A stretch of DNA of 64,000 bases from positions 28,221,580-28,285,579 of the forward strand of contig CM046881.1 of assembly GCA_025667525.1 (NCBI GenBank). Reading direction: 5' to 3'. This DNA is from Glebionis coronaria. Its lineage: Eukaryota; Streptophyta; Magnoliopsida; Asterales; Asteraceae. The notes under the pieces were generated by a model. It was not told where the DNA came from, ran no database searches, and saw only the letters and a program-made list of their open reading frames with translations. The translations under genes and the position numbers were made by a program. Below are positions 12,398-24,500 of this stretch, one piece after another (the stretch's first letter is position 1; each line of letters begins with the position of its first letter).

Positions 12398-12689
12398 CGT
12401 CACCATTTGCATTTAGTTCACCAAAACATTTGACACACTCATACCTATTTTCACAATGGACTATTCACAAAATAACGGTAAGGTGGTTCATGATTAAAGA
12501 TCATTGCAAGCACAACAAGTAATAAAATTAAGATCAATGAGATCGAACGAGGTAAACGAGCAATATAATTGCCAACAGAAATTAACTACATTAGAAATGA
12601 AAATACTTCAAATATATGACGAAAGTCTCAGGATAATAACAGCGATCTACGAATACATGGAGTGAAAGTTGAATATCAACACAAGCGTC

Positions 12690-12711
12690 AAAAATAAAAA
12701 TAAAAATAAAA
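12690..12711. repeat. (AAAAT)n microsatellite
   Basis: About four AAAAT units in the element interior; a simple repeat. Confidence 0.8.
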
Positions 12712-15655
12712 CAACGATCATAATTCCCATCGCCTCGAGTTGCACACACATTCCACGAAGTGTATACGGGAAGAGAAGAATAATCACTTGGTTAAATAGA
12801 AACAATTTCACCAGAAGGATCGAGTTCTTTCACCTCTACAATTTGGTAAAGCGGCTACGCCTCCTCGCTTTTGTTAAATATAAATAAACAACCACTCTAA
12901 TGAAGATTTATAGCATCATTCAAGTAAATACATAATTTTTGGTTCCATTAACCGAAAGAAGAAAGTTACGGCGTCCATGATCATGACAAAATACACCGGG
13001 TGACATACCCTCATAATCAAGTACTAGCGATGTAGCGACACAAAAATAAATATAATAATAATGGTTTCATACCATAGACAATATTAAAATGAACAATCAC
13101 ATGACGACTCATGTTTAGATACAGACTCACAAAATCAAAGAAGGGATGCCGGACGATCGAACCATCGTGACTCAAAACATTATATATACATCTTTATTAA
13201 ATAATATTCAAGTAGGCGTGTGTTGTATAATCCAGTTGCGTATAATAATTAGTGTTACCTTGTACATTGTAAAACCGAACATTTACACATTTTCAATTTG
13301 GGTTACATCATTAAATAATTTATACCTTTCATTTCTCAATCTATACAAAGTTTTCATTTCTGGAAAAATTTCAATCTATCGGAAATTATTAACATTAGTA
13401 GACGCGGTGACTCGGTTATCATAATTGACAAATCATTAGGTTTGAAAATCTCCATACTTGTGTCAAAACCTCATTAATGTTCATATCTTAAGTACCAGAA
13501 ACATACGTAGTAAGAATTTCCCAAGTTTTACGTTTTTATTATTACGACTTATATTATCACATATATACACATATCCAACACGACTCATCCTAGTCCCATT
13601 AACTCTAAAAAAATTCAACTTTTGACTTTTATTACCCCCATGTTTTCCCCAAAACTGTTTTGTTAAATCATATTCGCGTAATTCGACTCAAATGATAAAG
13701 AGGTTTCACGTGGTATTATCTCGGATACTTACTGATTTTTGTCGAGGCTTAAATCTCAATAATAATATTATAATAAACAATCAAAATGCTTATCTCAATA
13801 ATTTTAAAATATATAAAATTCAACTTTTAATCCTTAGCCCATTGTCAAATGATTTTTAAAATTAACACATCTTGTCGCGGAATAAAACAAAAGATTTTTC
13901 AAACGATTTTAAACAAGCCTCATCAAATTACACATATTGATTCGCTATAATGACAATTAAACAAACAAATGATTTCCAATGACGTTCCATCAATGTTTAA
14001 AATTTTATTTCAAGCATTATAATTTCATACTTAAAGTGTATATTCCGATTTTATCCCAGTTTATTTACTACAACGAGTGACGAGTTCTAGTTTACACCAA
14101 TGCATACGTAAACACAGCCTTATGTTTTAAAATAAAACCAATTTTACAAAGTTTTTATCTCCAAAATACGTGACCAATTTCTACTCTATATTACAAATTA
14201 TGCCAAAAGTTTGCTACATTGACCCGAAAATTAATTCATACTAAATCCGAGTTACATATACTCAATAGTCATCTCGCAAATTTTTATTATAAACTCCTTT
14301 CTCGAACTAATTTAAACAAATTCTTAACAAGTCCATCACAATCTTTTAGTATCAAATTTTAATATATGAAAACAAGGATTTTACGAGTAATACAATTTAC
14401 TTATTACGATTTACCAACCAAGGTTGAAAGAAGAGAAAAAAAAATAATTTCACAATGTCCATTTATTCTCTACACGAATTTTTACTTGTTACAAAACACA
14501 TCATACGTCATTTTTATCCGAAAGTTTCATTCACCAAATATTAAATATATAAAACACTTTATGTTTAAATCATTCAATCAACAAATTTCGATGCTTACTT
14601 AACTTGCACAAATGCCGGACCTCGTCATGTAAAATATTTACTTCAAAATAATGAAACAACAAAACAAAATGAAATAAATGGAACGAGAATACGTATGTCA
14701 ACTAATTGTTGTTATCGGCCTCGGATGAGTCTCGAAATCGTACTCCACAAAATTAACACAAAAACCAACCAAATTCCAAGTTATCGCGCTTGTTCACAAC
14801 GCTAGTCTATTTTTAAAACACATCTTTAAAATTCAAGTAGAACAGTAAACAACGATTAAATGGCAACACGCCTCAACCACGTTTCATAATATACACACAT
14901 GATTCGCCGCCCCAATGTACGCATCGTCGATTATACTTCGTCTATGTTATAGTTACGTGAACTAACATATCAAACCCATTAGGAATAAAGGAAATAAAGT
15001 AATACGTAAGTAAATTACGTTTCACAAGAAAATGTCCAAAATGACACATCACGGTGCGATAACGACAATCGAGATCGACCTAGTCGATATAAAAGATGTT
15101 ACGAAGCATCATTTACGTATCTAGAGTATCAAACGAGGTTCATATTCGGTTATTCGAACAATAAATTAATTATCAAGATTGATAATTTGCGGTGAGGCCG
15201 AATTCTCAACAAAACCGCATTATAACTTGTACGATAATCACTCAAGGACCATTGCTTCACGTGCAATGCCTTTAAATACCATAGTATATACATACTTATA
15301 CATACAATCATTCCTACATACACGTAGGATTACAACGCGATGTTGCCATGTAATGCAATGTAGCCCGTTATGCCAATTACATGCAACATATACGATAATC
15401 TTTACAGGAATTTGCAAATTACGATGATAAGTACTCAACGTACAAAACAATATATCTCAATATATATCTCAAAGTATTTACTTACTAAATACTTAGGGAA
15501 TTCATATCAATTTCGAGGGATACATCTAAAATATAAAGCAATGCTAAAGAATTCTTACCGGAGCCATGCAGGATAGTTGTGTGTGCTTGGACCATTTCTT
15601 ACGACACCAAAAGTTATAGTTTAGGATTTTCAAAAACGACCTAGTTCTCTATAAC

Positions 15656-15673
15656 TCATGGCTCTGATTACCA
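15656..15673 (-). other. Primer-binding site, initiator tRNA-Met type
   Basis: On the minus strand, three bases after the 5' LTR end, the sequence reads TGGTAATCAGAGCCATGA. The complement of the plant initiator tRNA-Met 3' end is TGGTATCAGAGCCAGG, so 14 bases match once a single extra A (TGGTA-A-TCAGAGCCA) is allowed. This is where minus-strand DNA synthesis starts. Whether the extra base is tolerated as a bulge or marks a family variant cannot be told from one copy. Confidence 0.85.
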
Positions 15674-16723
15674 ATCTGTAACACCCCCACAAATGCTATG
15701 CGCAGCGGAACTACAACATTGGGTGCTACACAGTATTCATTGCACACAAGATATATCAAACGACGCTAAAAAGACGTCAACTTAAAACTTGAAATTTAAA
15801 AATTGTTAGATGATACATGTCCACGGTTTTTCCAACCCCAATTGGTACAACAGAGTTTAGCGTTTTCGGTCCCCATGAATCTCAACCCAAAAATTCCAGT
15901 TTCACAACAACATTACATTAAACTTTAAAAATGTCTAAGTAGAAAAAAAAGGAGGAAAAACAAGCGGACTCCAAGCCATACACACAACATCCATCCCATG
16001 CATGCTCCATTCTACACTTCAGCGGTTACCTGAAACACATGCCAAAAATTTTGGTCAACGAAAACGTTGAGTGGAATTCATAGGTTTTACAATCCATTTG
16101 AACGTATATAAAATAAAAACCATTCGTGATCATTGATAGACTTGTTGATCAAACAATCTATATTCAGGATACTGACAATTGTGTTTAAGCTCATGACACT
16201 AATCCGTTAACTCAAGCACCCGCGTAATAAATACCGGCGTGACTCAGATGAAACCAGTGCCCCTTCTAAAGGCATCAGTTGCAATTATACCTTATTTCTC
16301 ATACAAAATAATCTACCGCAGAACTTACTCAACGTACAGCTTCTCGGCTAGCATTGGGTCGTTAGCCCCGTAGTACTACAAATTGCATAAGCGGCTATTT
16401 CCCCCTACTCGAGGGCAGGACAATAGTTAATAGTTCATGAATTTAGGGACTTTGGCAACTTGGTACTCAACACAATTTCTAAGGAAACTTTCGGGTCTAA
16501 TAATCATTCATGATATACGTTCCTTTTAAAAACTAGCATGCATTTCCCTCGCGGGTAAAACAATTTGAAATAAATATAAGCGAGGCTATAAATTCACACC
16601 TTATATCTTAAGTAGTCGGTAGTTCGAAGGATGATCACTGACGACGAAACGGATGCCCGGTTAAATCAACACCTATCACAAATAACGTGTAATGAGTAAT
16701 CTCATTTAAATACTTACGGTACT

Positions 16724-16742
16724 GTATATAATACATATATAC
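16724..16742 (-). promoter_or_regulatory. Candidate TATA box of the 5' LTR promoter
   Basis: Minus strand GTATATATGTATTATATAC, about 120 bp downstream of the TTGAC cluster in transcription direction and about 1.8 kb from the LTR 5' end. Transcription would start some 30 bp further on, near 16690-16700. The position suits a U3 promoter, but TATA-like strings are common in AT-rich DNA. Confidence 0.4.
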
Positions 16743-16858
16743 TAGTCACTTAGGACAAGTATAACTCACGCCAAAAACAAAAACAACAAGCATCACTCAT
16801 TTTATACCATTCGTTCTCATTACTTACGTTGTCCATTTTTACTTGTTCTCGCCGGTAC

Positions 16859-17189
16859 TTGACTAAAGTACGGGCTGTTTTACCTTATTAAACCACACTT
16901 ATAAAATTTGACAAAATTTCCATAAATCCTATAAGACCTGTAGATGACATGTTTTTAAGCCCAATAAATGTTTTTACTTTTACGACCCGTTACGCAACTC
17001 TTTTCCACGACTACATTTTACGGGCTGAAATTGCGCTTCGACCAATTTTGACCTCTTTGACCTATATGAAAAATACCTTTGACTTCTTTGACTCCTAAGT
17101 CAACATATAGACTCATTTGTACAGGTTAGGGACCAAATTTTGACCCTTGACCATTTACCAATTTATACTTGTGACCCTCGGGATTTGAC
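16859..17189 (-). promoter_or_regulatory. TTGAC (W-box core) cluster upstream of the LTR TATA
   Basis: Ten TTGAC cores in 331 bp, at the same relative places as 8468-8798 in the other LTR, including two pairs 9 bp apart (TTTGACCTCTTTGACC and TTTGACTTCTTTGACT). By base composition fewer than one would be expected in this length. WRKY factors bind TTGAC(C/T) and clustered sites are typical of defence- or wound-induced plant promoters. Stress-responsive transcription of the element is inference. Confidence 0.5.
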
Positions 17190-18574
17190 TAAAACTTTGC
17201 ACAAATTCGGATTATGAAAGTCCTCGTCTCCCGGTACCCGATCTTTAAAATGTCATAACTTTTAGCTCGTTTTGAGTCACGGGCTCTACCTTATACCAAA
17301 TTAAAGACAAGAAGACCCTCTATCACTACATCTAGTTTTCAAGTCCCGGAACAAAAATCATTTTTATGAAATGATCCAAATGTTTCTGCCTAAAAATGAC
17401 CATACCAAAAACGCACTTAGACTCGATTCCAAGCCTTCTAACCACCACTAAACATCATCCTAAGCCTTCCCAAACATATCCTAACATCAAATTTCAGTCC
17501 TACCCCTATTGATCAACCAATCTCAAAATCAAAAATTCAAAGAAATGAACATGCAACTAATAAAACCTATTCAAACACACCCAAAATATCATTATAGACA
17601 CAAACCCATGACATTTCATCAAACACTTTGAACACACCCAAAAACCCCCAAAAATTCGTGGCTTTAGGGGCTGTGGAACACAAGAATCATATACCCCATT
17701 ATGTTTTATAGGTGAATTAACAATATATACACATGAATTTAACATGCATTACAACAATTAGCCTCAAAAACGAATTTGATGATTCTTGAAAAATTTTGGA
17801 AAATTTACTTGAATGCATGTGGGATTTAAGTACATAGAAATGTGGGGAATGACAAGATTAGATGTGGTCTAACCTTAATTTTAATGAAAATCAAGTGAAA
17901 AATTTTTTTTGATGGATTTCTTGGTGGGTTTGGGGTTAGCCGTCGGCTAGAGAGGGCAAAGAGAGAGAGTTGGATTTTGTTTTTGTGAAATGAATCTATG
18001 TGTTTGTGTTTGTGTCACTTTGGGGCCTTTTGGTGGATTGGGAGGGACCTAAATGGTAAATTTTGCTTTCTTTTGGCCTTAAGTAAAAACGCCACTATAA
18101 CTTTGCGGTTTCGACTCATTTGTCAATTTTGAAAATTTTACGGGAGTCGGAAATCATCCCGAACACTCCAAAATATTTTTGGGATACTTTAAATGTACTC
18201 GGAAGGCTATAAAACTCACCCGACTCAACTTAACACGAATCGTAAGTAAAATTCTCGAAAAATTACATTATCGATAAATCGTCAATAATTATAGAAATTT
18301 GGGCATCCATCGGTATCGTAGTCGTTATCGGTTCTTCTTAAATCGTCAATCGTTAAATTACGACCGTAAACGTCGGTTTCAACTTAAACCGTCTAATATA
18401 TAGCAAACGAAATTTCTTAAAAATTTCAAAAATATACGTAAAATAGGATTAATAAATGACGTTGGGCTCGGGATATCACATCCACAAGTGAGCCACAACT
18501 CAAGAGAGATGCTCACACTGAACAGCTCTTGAGACAATAACTTAGCATCATACGACACTTTCACGGGTGTTACA

Positions 18575-18579
18575 GATCG
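18575..18579. repeat. Target-site duplication, right copy (GATCG)
   Basis: GATCG directly after GGGTGTTACA, identical to 7281-7285. The satellite resumes with GGTTTAGTCGC, exactly where the left side was cut. Confidence 0.97.
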
Positions 18580-21500
18580 GGTTTAGTCGCTTTTGACCAA
18601 TGCTTGCCTGGATAAAAGTACTCCTTTTTCAAGCATCCATTTTCTTAGTTGTGGTCTTGAAACGGAGTCATGTATCACATGCTATGACCATTTTATTGCA
18701 ACCCATGTTTTCAGATAATTTCAATATAAATTTGTTTTTGTATGTTAGCGATTGTGTTTGGTACTCTATTTCTTGATAGCTCTTAATTTTAATAGAATAA
18801 AACATGGAATCAAATATTTTAGAGCATAAGCAAGTTGATCCTACATGAAATGTCAAAAAATACTTGTCCTTCTTTTGCATATTATTCACCTATGTAGGCT
18901 TCCCAAGGTTAAACAATATCATTTTTAGGTCAAATAACATGACGTGTTGTTAGAGCACACTCATGTCTTGACCTTTATACTATAATGTGCCGTCGAGATG
19001 CTCTTTGTCTACTACATTCACAACTACCTCAAATACTAGCTGACCAACTTTTACACCAATAAAACACAACCAAAACTAAACAGAGCAAACATATAGATTT
19101 GTTTTATCCAACAAGAATCCGAGAAAATACATTTTGCCTCTATGTGGTCTATATGGACTGGAAATAATTTTAGAGGTTTTTTATTAGGTTTGGATGATTT
19201 GAGCCGGTTACGGCATTTTTAGCTGTTCTTGGTAGGTTTTTATCAGTTTTTGATCGGTTTAGTTGCTTTTGACCAATGCTTGCCTGGATAAAAGTACTCC
19301 TTTTTTAAAGCATCCATTTTCTTAGTTGTGGTCTTGAAACGGAGTCATGTATCACATGTTATGACCATTTTATTGCAACCCACGTTTTCAGATAATTTCA
19401 ATATAAATTTGTTTTTGTATGTTAGCGATTGTGTTTGGTACTCTATTTCTTGATAGCTCTTAATTTTAATAGAATAAAATATGGAATCAAATATTTTAGA
19501 GTCATATAATACATAAGCAAGTTGATCCTACATGAAATGTCAAAAAATACTTGTCCTTCTTTTGCATATTATTCACCTATGTAGGCTTCCCAAGGTTAAA
19601 CAATATCATTTTTAGGTCAAATAACATGACGTGTTGTTAGAGCACACTCATGTCTTGACCTTTATATTATAATGTGCCGTCGAGATGCTCTTTGTCTACT
19701 ACATTCACAACTACCTCAAATACTAGCTGACCAACTTTTACACCAATAAAACTCAACCAAAACTAAACAGAGCTAACATATACATGTGTTATATCCATCA
19801 AGAATCCGGGCAAATACATTTTGCCCAGATCCTATGTGGTCTATATGGACTGGAAATAGTTTTAGAGGTTTTTTCTTAGGTTTGGATGATTTGAGCCGGT
19901 TACGGCATTTTTAGCTGTTCTTAGTAGGTTTTTATCAGTTTTTGATCGGGTTTAGTCGCTTTTGACCAATGCTTGCCTGGATAAAAGTACTCCTTTTTTC
20001 AAGCATCCATTTTCTTAGTTGTGGTCTTGAAACGGAGTCATGTATCACATGCTATGACCATTTTATTGCAACCCATGTTTTCAGATAATTTCAATATAAA
20101 TTTGTTTTTGTATGTTAGCGATTGTGTTTGGTACTCTATTTCTTGATAGCTCTTAATTTTAATAGAATAAAACATGGAATCAAATATTTTAGAGCATAAG
20201 CAAGTTGATCCTACATGAAATGTCAAAAAATACTTGTCCTTCTTTTGCATATTATTCACCTATGTAGGCTTCCCAAGGTTAAACAATATCATTTTTAGGT
20301 CAAATAACATGACGTGTTGTTAGAGCACACTCATGTCTTGACCTTTATACTATAATGTGCCGTCGAGATGCTCTTTGTCTACTACATTCACAACTACCTC
20401 AAATACTAGCTGACCAACTTTTACACCAATAAAACACAACCAAAACTAAACAGAGCAAACATATAGATTTGTTTTATCCAACAAGAATCCGAGAAAATAC
20501 ATTTTGCCTCTATGTGGTCTATATGGACTGGAAATAATTTTAGAGGTTTTTTATTAGGTTTGGATGATTTGAGCCGGTTACGGCATTTTTAGCTGTTCTT
20601 GGTAGGTTTTTATCAGTTTTTGATCGGGTTTAGTTGCTTTTGACCAATGCTTGCCTGGATAAAAGTACTCCTTTTTTAAAGCATCCATTTTCTTAGTTGT
20701 GGTCTTGAAACGGAGTCATGTATCACATGTTATGACCATTTTATTGCAACCCACGTTTTCAGATAATTTCAATATAAATTTGTTTTTGTATGTTAGCGAT
20801 TGTGTTTGGTACTCTATTTCTTGATAGCTCTTTATTTTAATAGAATAAAATATGGAATCAAATATTTTAGAGTCATATAATACATAAGCAAGTTGATCCT
20901 ACATGAAATGTCAAAAAATACTTGTCCTTCTTTTGCATATTATTCACCTATGTAGGCTTCCCAAGGTTAAACAATATCATTTTTAGGTCAAATAACATGA
21001 CATGTTGTTAGAGCACACTCATGTCTTGACCTTTATATTATAATGTGCCGTCGAGATGCTCTTTGTCTACTACATTCACAACTACCTCAAATACTAGCTG
21101 ACCAACTTTTACACCAATAAAACTCAACCAAAACTAAACAGAGCTAACATATACATGTGTTATATCCATCAAGAATCCGAGCAAATACATTTTGCCCAGA
21201 TCCTATGTGGTCTATATGGACTGGAAATAGTTTTAGAGGTTTTTTCTTAGGTTTGGATGATTTGAGCCGGTTACGGCATTTTTAGCTGTTCTTAGTAGGT
21301 TTTTATCAGTTTTTGATCGGGTTTAGTCGCTTTTGACCAATGCTTGCCTGGATAAAAGTACTCCTTTTTTCAAGCATCCATTTTCTTAGTTGTGGTCTTG
21401 AAACGGAGTCATGTATCACATGCTATGACCATTTTATTGCAACCCATGTTTTCAGATAATTTCAATATAAATTTGTTTTTGTATGTTAGCGATTGTGTTT

Positions 21501-24500
21501 GGTACTCTATTTCTTGATAGCTCTTAATTTTAATAGAACAAAACATGGAATCAAATATTTTAGAGCATAAGCAAGTTGATCCTACATGAAATGTCAAAAA
21601 ATACTTGTCCTTCTTTTGCATATTATTCACCTATGTAGGCTTCCCAAGGTTAAACAATTTCATTTTTAGGTCAAATAACATGACGTGTTGTTAGAGCACA
21701 CTCATGTCTTGACCTTTATACTATAATGTGCCGTCGAGATGCTCTTTGTCTACTACATTCACAACTACCTCAAATACTAGCTGACCAACTTTTACACCAA
21801 TAAAACACAACCAAAACTAAACAGAGCAAACATATAGATTTGTTTTATCCAACAAGAATCCGAGAAAATACATTTTGCCTCTATGTGGTCTATATGGACT
21901 GGAAATAATTTTAGAGGTTTTTTATTAGGTTTGGATGATTTGAGCCGGTTACGGCATTTTTAGCTGTTCTTGGTAGGTTTTTATCAGTTTTTGATCGGGT
22001 TTAGTTGCTTTTGACCAATGCTTGCCTGGATAAAAGTACTCCTTTTTTAAAGCATCCATTTTCTTAGTTGTGGTCTTGAAACGGAGTCATGTATCACATG
22101 TTATGACCATTTTATTGCAACCCACGTTTTCAGATAATTTCAATATAAATTTGTTTTTGTATGTTAGCGATTGTGTTTGGTACTCTATTTCTTGATAGCT
22201 CTTTATTTTAATAGAATAAAATATGGAATCAAATATTTTAGAGTCATATAATACATAAGCAAGTTGATCCTACATGAAATGTCAAAAAATACTTGTCCTT
22301 CTTTTGCATATTATTCACCTATGTAGGCTTCCCAAGGTTAAACAATATCATTTTTAGGTCAAATAACATGACATGTTGTTAGAGCACACTCATGTCTTGA
22401 CCTTTATATTATAATGTGCCGTCGAGATGCTCTTTGTCTACTACATTCACAACTACCTCAAATACTAGCTGACCAACTTTTACACCAATAAAACTCAACC
22501 AAAACTAAACAGAGCTAACATATACATGTGTTATATCCATCAAGAATCCGAGCAAATACATTTTGCCCAGATCCTATGTGGTCTATATGGACTGGAAATA
22601 GTTTTAGAGGTTTTTTCTTAGGTTTGGATGATTTGAGCCGGTTACGGCATTTTTAGCTGTTCTTAGTAGGTTTTTATCAGTTTTTGATCGGGTTTAGTCG
22701 CTTTTGACCAATGCTTGCCTGGATAAAAGTACTCCTTTTTTCAAGCATCCATTTTCTTAGTTGTGGTCTTGAAACGGAGTCATGTATCACATGCTATGAC
22801 CATTTTATTGCAACCCATGTTTTCAGATAATTTCAATATAAATTTGTTTTTGTATGTTAGCGATTGTGTTTGGTACTCTATTTCTTGATAGCTCTTAATT
22901 TTAATAGAACAAAACATGGAATCAAATATTTTAGAGCATAAGCAAGTTGATCCTACATGAAATGTCAAAAAATACTTGTCCTTCTTTTGCATATTATTCA
23001 CCTATGTAGGCTTCCCAAGGTTAAACAATTTCATTTTTAGGTCAAATAACATGACGTGTTGTTAGAGCACACTCATGTCTTGACCTTTATACTATAATGT
23101 GCCGTCGAGATGCTCTTTGTCTACTACATTCACAACTACCTCAAATACTAGCTGACCAACTTTTACACCAATAAAACACAACCAAAACTAAACAGAGCAA
23201 ACATATAGATTTGTTTTATCCAACAAGAATCCGAGAAAATACATTTTGCCTCTATGTGGTCTATATGGACTTGAAATAATTTTAGAGGTTTTTTATTAGG
23301 TTTGGATGATTTGAGCCGGTTACGGCATTTTTAGCTGTTCTTGGTAGGTTTTTATCAGTTTTTGATCGGGTTTAGTCGCTTTTGACCAATGCTTGCCTGG
23401 ATAAAAGTACTCCTTTTTTAAAGCATCCATTTTCTTAGTTGTGGTCTTGAAACGGAGTCATGTATCACATGTTATGACCATTTTATTGCAACCCACGTTT
23501 TCAGATAATTTCAATATAAATTTGTTTTTGTATGTTAGCGATTGTGTTTGGTACTCTATTTCTTGATAGCTCTTAATTTTAATAGAATAAAACATGGAAT
23601 CAAATATTTTAGAGTCATATAATACATAAGCAAGTTGATCCTACATGAAATGTCAAAAAATACTTGTCCTTCTTTTGCATATTATTCACCTATGTAGGCT
23701 TCCCAAGGTTAAACAATATCATTTTTAGGTCAAATAACATGACGTGTTGTTAGAGCACACTCATGTCTTGACCTTTATATTATAATGTGCCGTCGAGATG
23801 CTCTTTGTCTACTACATTCACAACTACCTCAAATACTAGCTAACCAACTTTTACACCAATAAAACTCAACCAAAACTAAACAGAGCTAACATATACATGT
23901 GTTATATCCATCAAGAATCCGGGCAAATACATTTTGCCCGGATCCTATGTGGTCTTTATGGACTGGAAATAGTTTTAGAGGTTTTTTCTTAGGTTTGGAT
24001 GATTTGAGCCGGTTACGGCATTTTTAGCTGTTCTTAGTAGGTTTTTATCAGTTTTTGATCGGGTTTAGTCGCTTTTGACCAATGCTTGCCTGGATAAAAG
24101 TACTCCTTTTTTCAAGCATCCATTTTCTTAGTTGTGGTCTTGAAACGGAGTCATGTATCACATGCTATGACCATTTTATTGCAACCCATGTTTTCAGATA
24201 ATTTCAATATAAATTTGTTTTTGTATGTTAGCGATTGTGTTTGGTACTCTATTTCTTGATAGCTCTTAATTTTAATAGAATAAAACATGGAGTCAAATAT
24301 TTTAGAGCATAAGCAAGTTGATGCTACATGAAATGTCAAAAAATACTTGTCCTTCTTTTGCATATTATTCACCTATGTAGGCTTCCCAAGGTTAAACAAT
24401 ATCATTTTTAGGTCAAATAACATGACGTGTTGTTAGAGCACACTCATGTCTTGACCTTTATACTATAATGTGCCGTCGAGATGCTCTTTGTCTACTACAT

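Larger units (their letters stand above)
10188..15655 (-). other. Apparently non-coding interior of the element
   Basis: About 5.5 kb of AT-rich sequence, unlike the satellite. The longest minus-strand (sense) frame from an ATG is about 70 codons (15238-15450) and matches nothing I know. Plus-strand frames at 10167-10565 (132 codons) and 11323-11649 (108 codons) are antisense to the element and show no domain. The part nearest the polypurine tract, about 10190-10570, is purine-rich on the sense strand and could be a decayed 3' end of pol, but I cannot show it. The rest has small AT microsatellites and a diverged duplication near 12.1 kb. Deeply decayed coding sequence would need a profile search to detect. 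Confidence 0.75.
7286..18574 (-). mobile_element. Non-autonomous LTR retrotransposon (LARD-like), inserted in satellite
   Basis: This is a complete 11,289-bp element: two long direct LTRs, 10-bp inverted ends (TGTAACACCC/GGGTGTTACA), a 5-bp target duplication, a primer-binding site beside the right LTR and a polypurine tract beside the left LTR. The last two place it on the minus strand, so 15677-18574 is its 5' LTR and 7286-10174 its 3' LTR. The 5.5-kb interior shows no long reading frame on the minus strand and no gag, protease, reverse transcriptase, RNase H or integrase motif that I could recognise. The LTRs differ by about 14 substitutions and one 9-bp indel, so insertion was recent. A recent insertion with no visible coding capacity fits mobilisation by a partner's proteins. 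Superfamily (Ty3 or Ty1) cannot be assigned from the sequence; the ends are common in Ty3-type plant elements, but that is weak evidence. Confidence 0.95.
15677..18574 (-). repeat. 5' LTR of the element (right in window)
   Basis: 2,898 bp with the same ends as the other LTR. Being next to the primer-binding site, it is the transcribing LTR, read from 18574 downward. In that direction the TTGAC cluster (17189-16859) comes before the TATA-like site (16742-16724), leaving about 1 kb for R and U5. Differences from the 3' LTR include the 9-bp TGCATGTGG near 17814, and single-base changes such as TTGTTGATC for TTGTCGATC near 16145 and TACGACACTT for TACGGTACTT near 18555. Confidence 0.96.

Noticed and set aside
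7286..18574. A centromere-targeted CRM-type retrotransposon.
   Set aside because: CRM elements have shorter LTRs and a coding gag-pol with a chromodomain; none is visible here, and insertion in a satellite alone does not show targeting.
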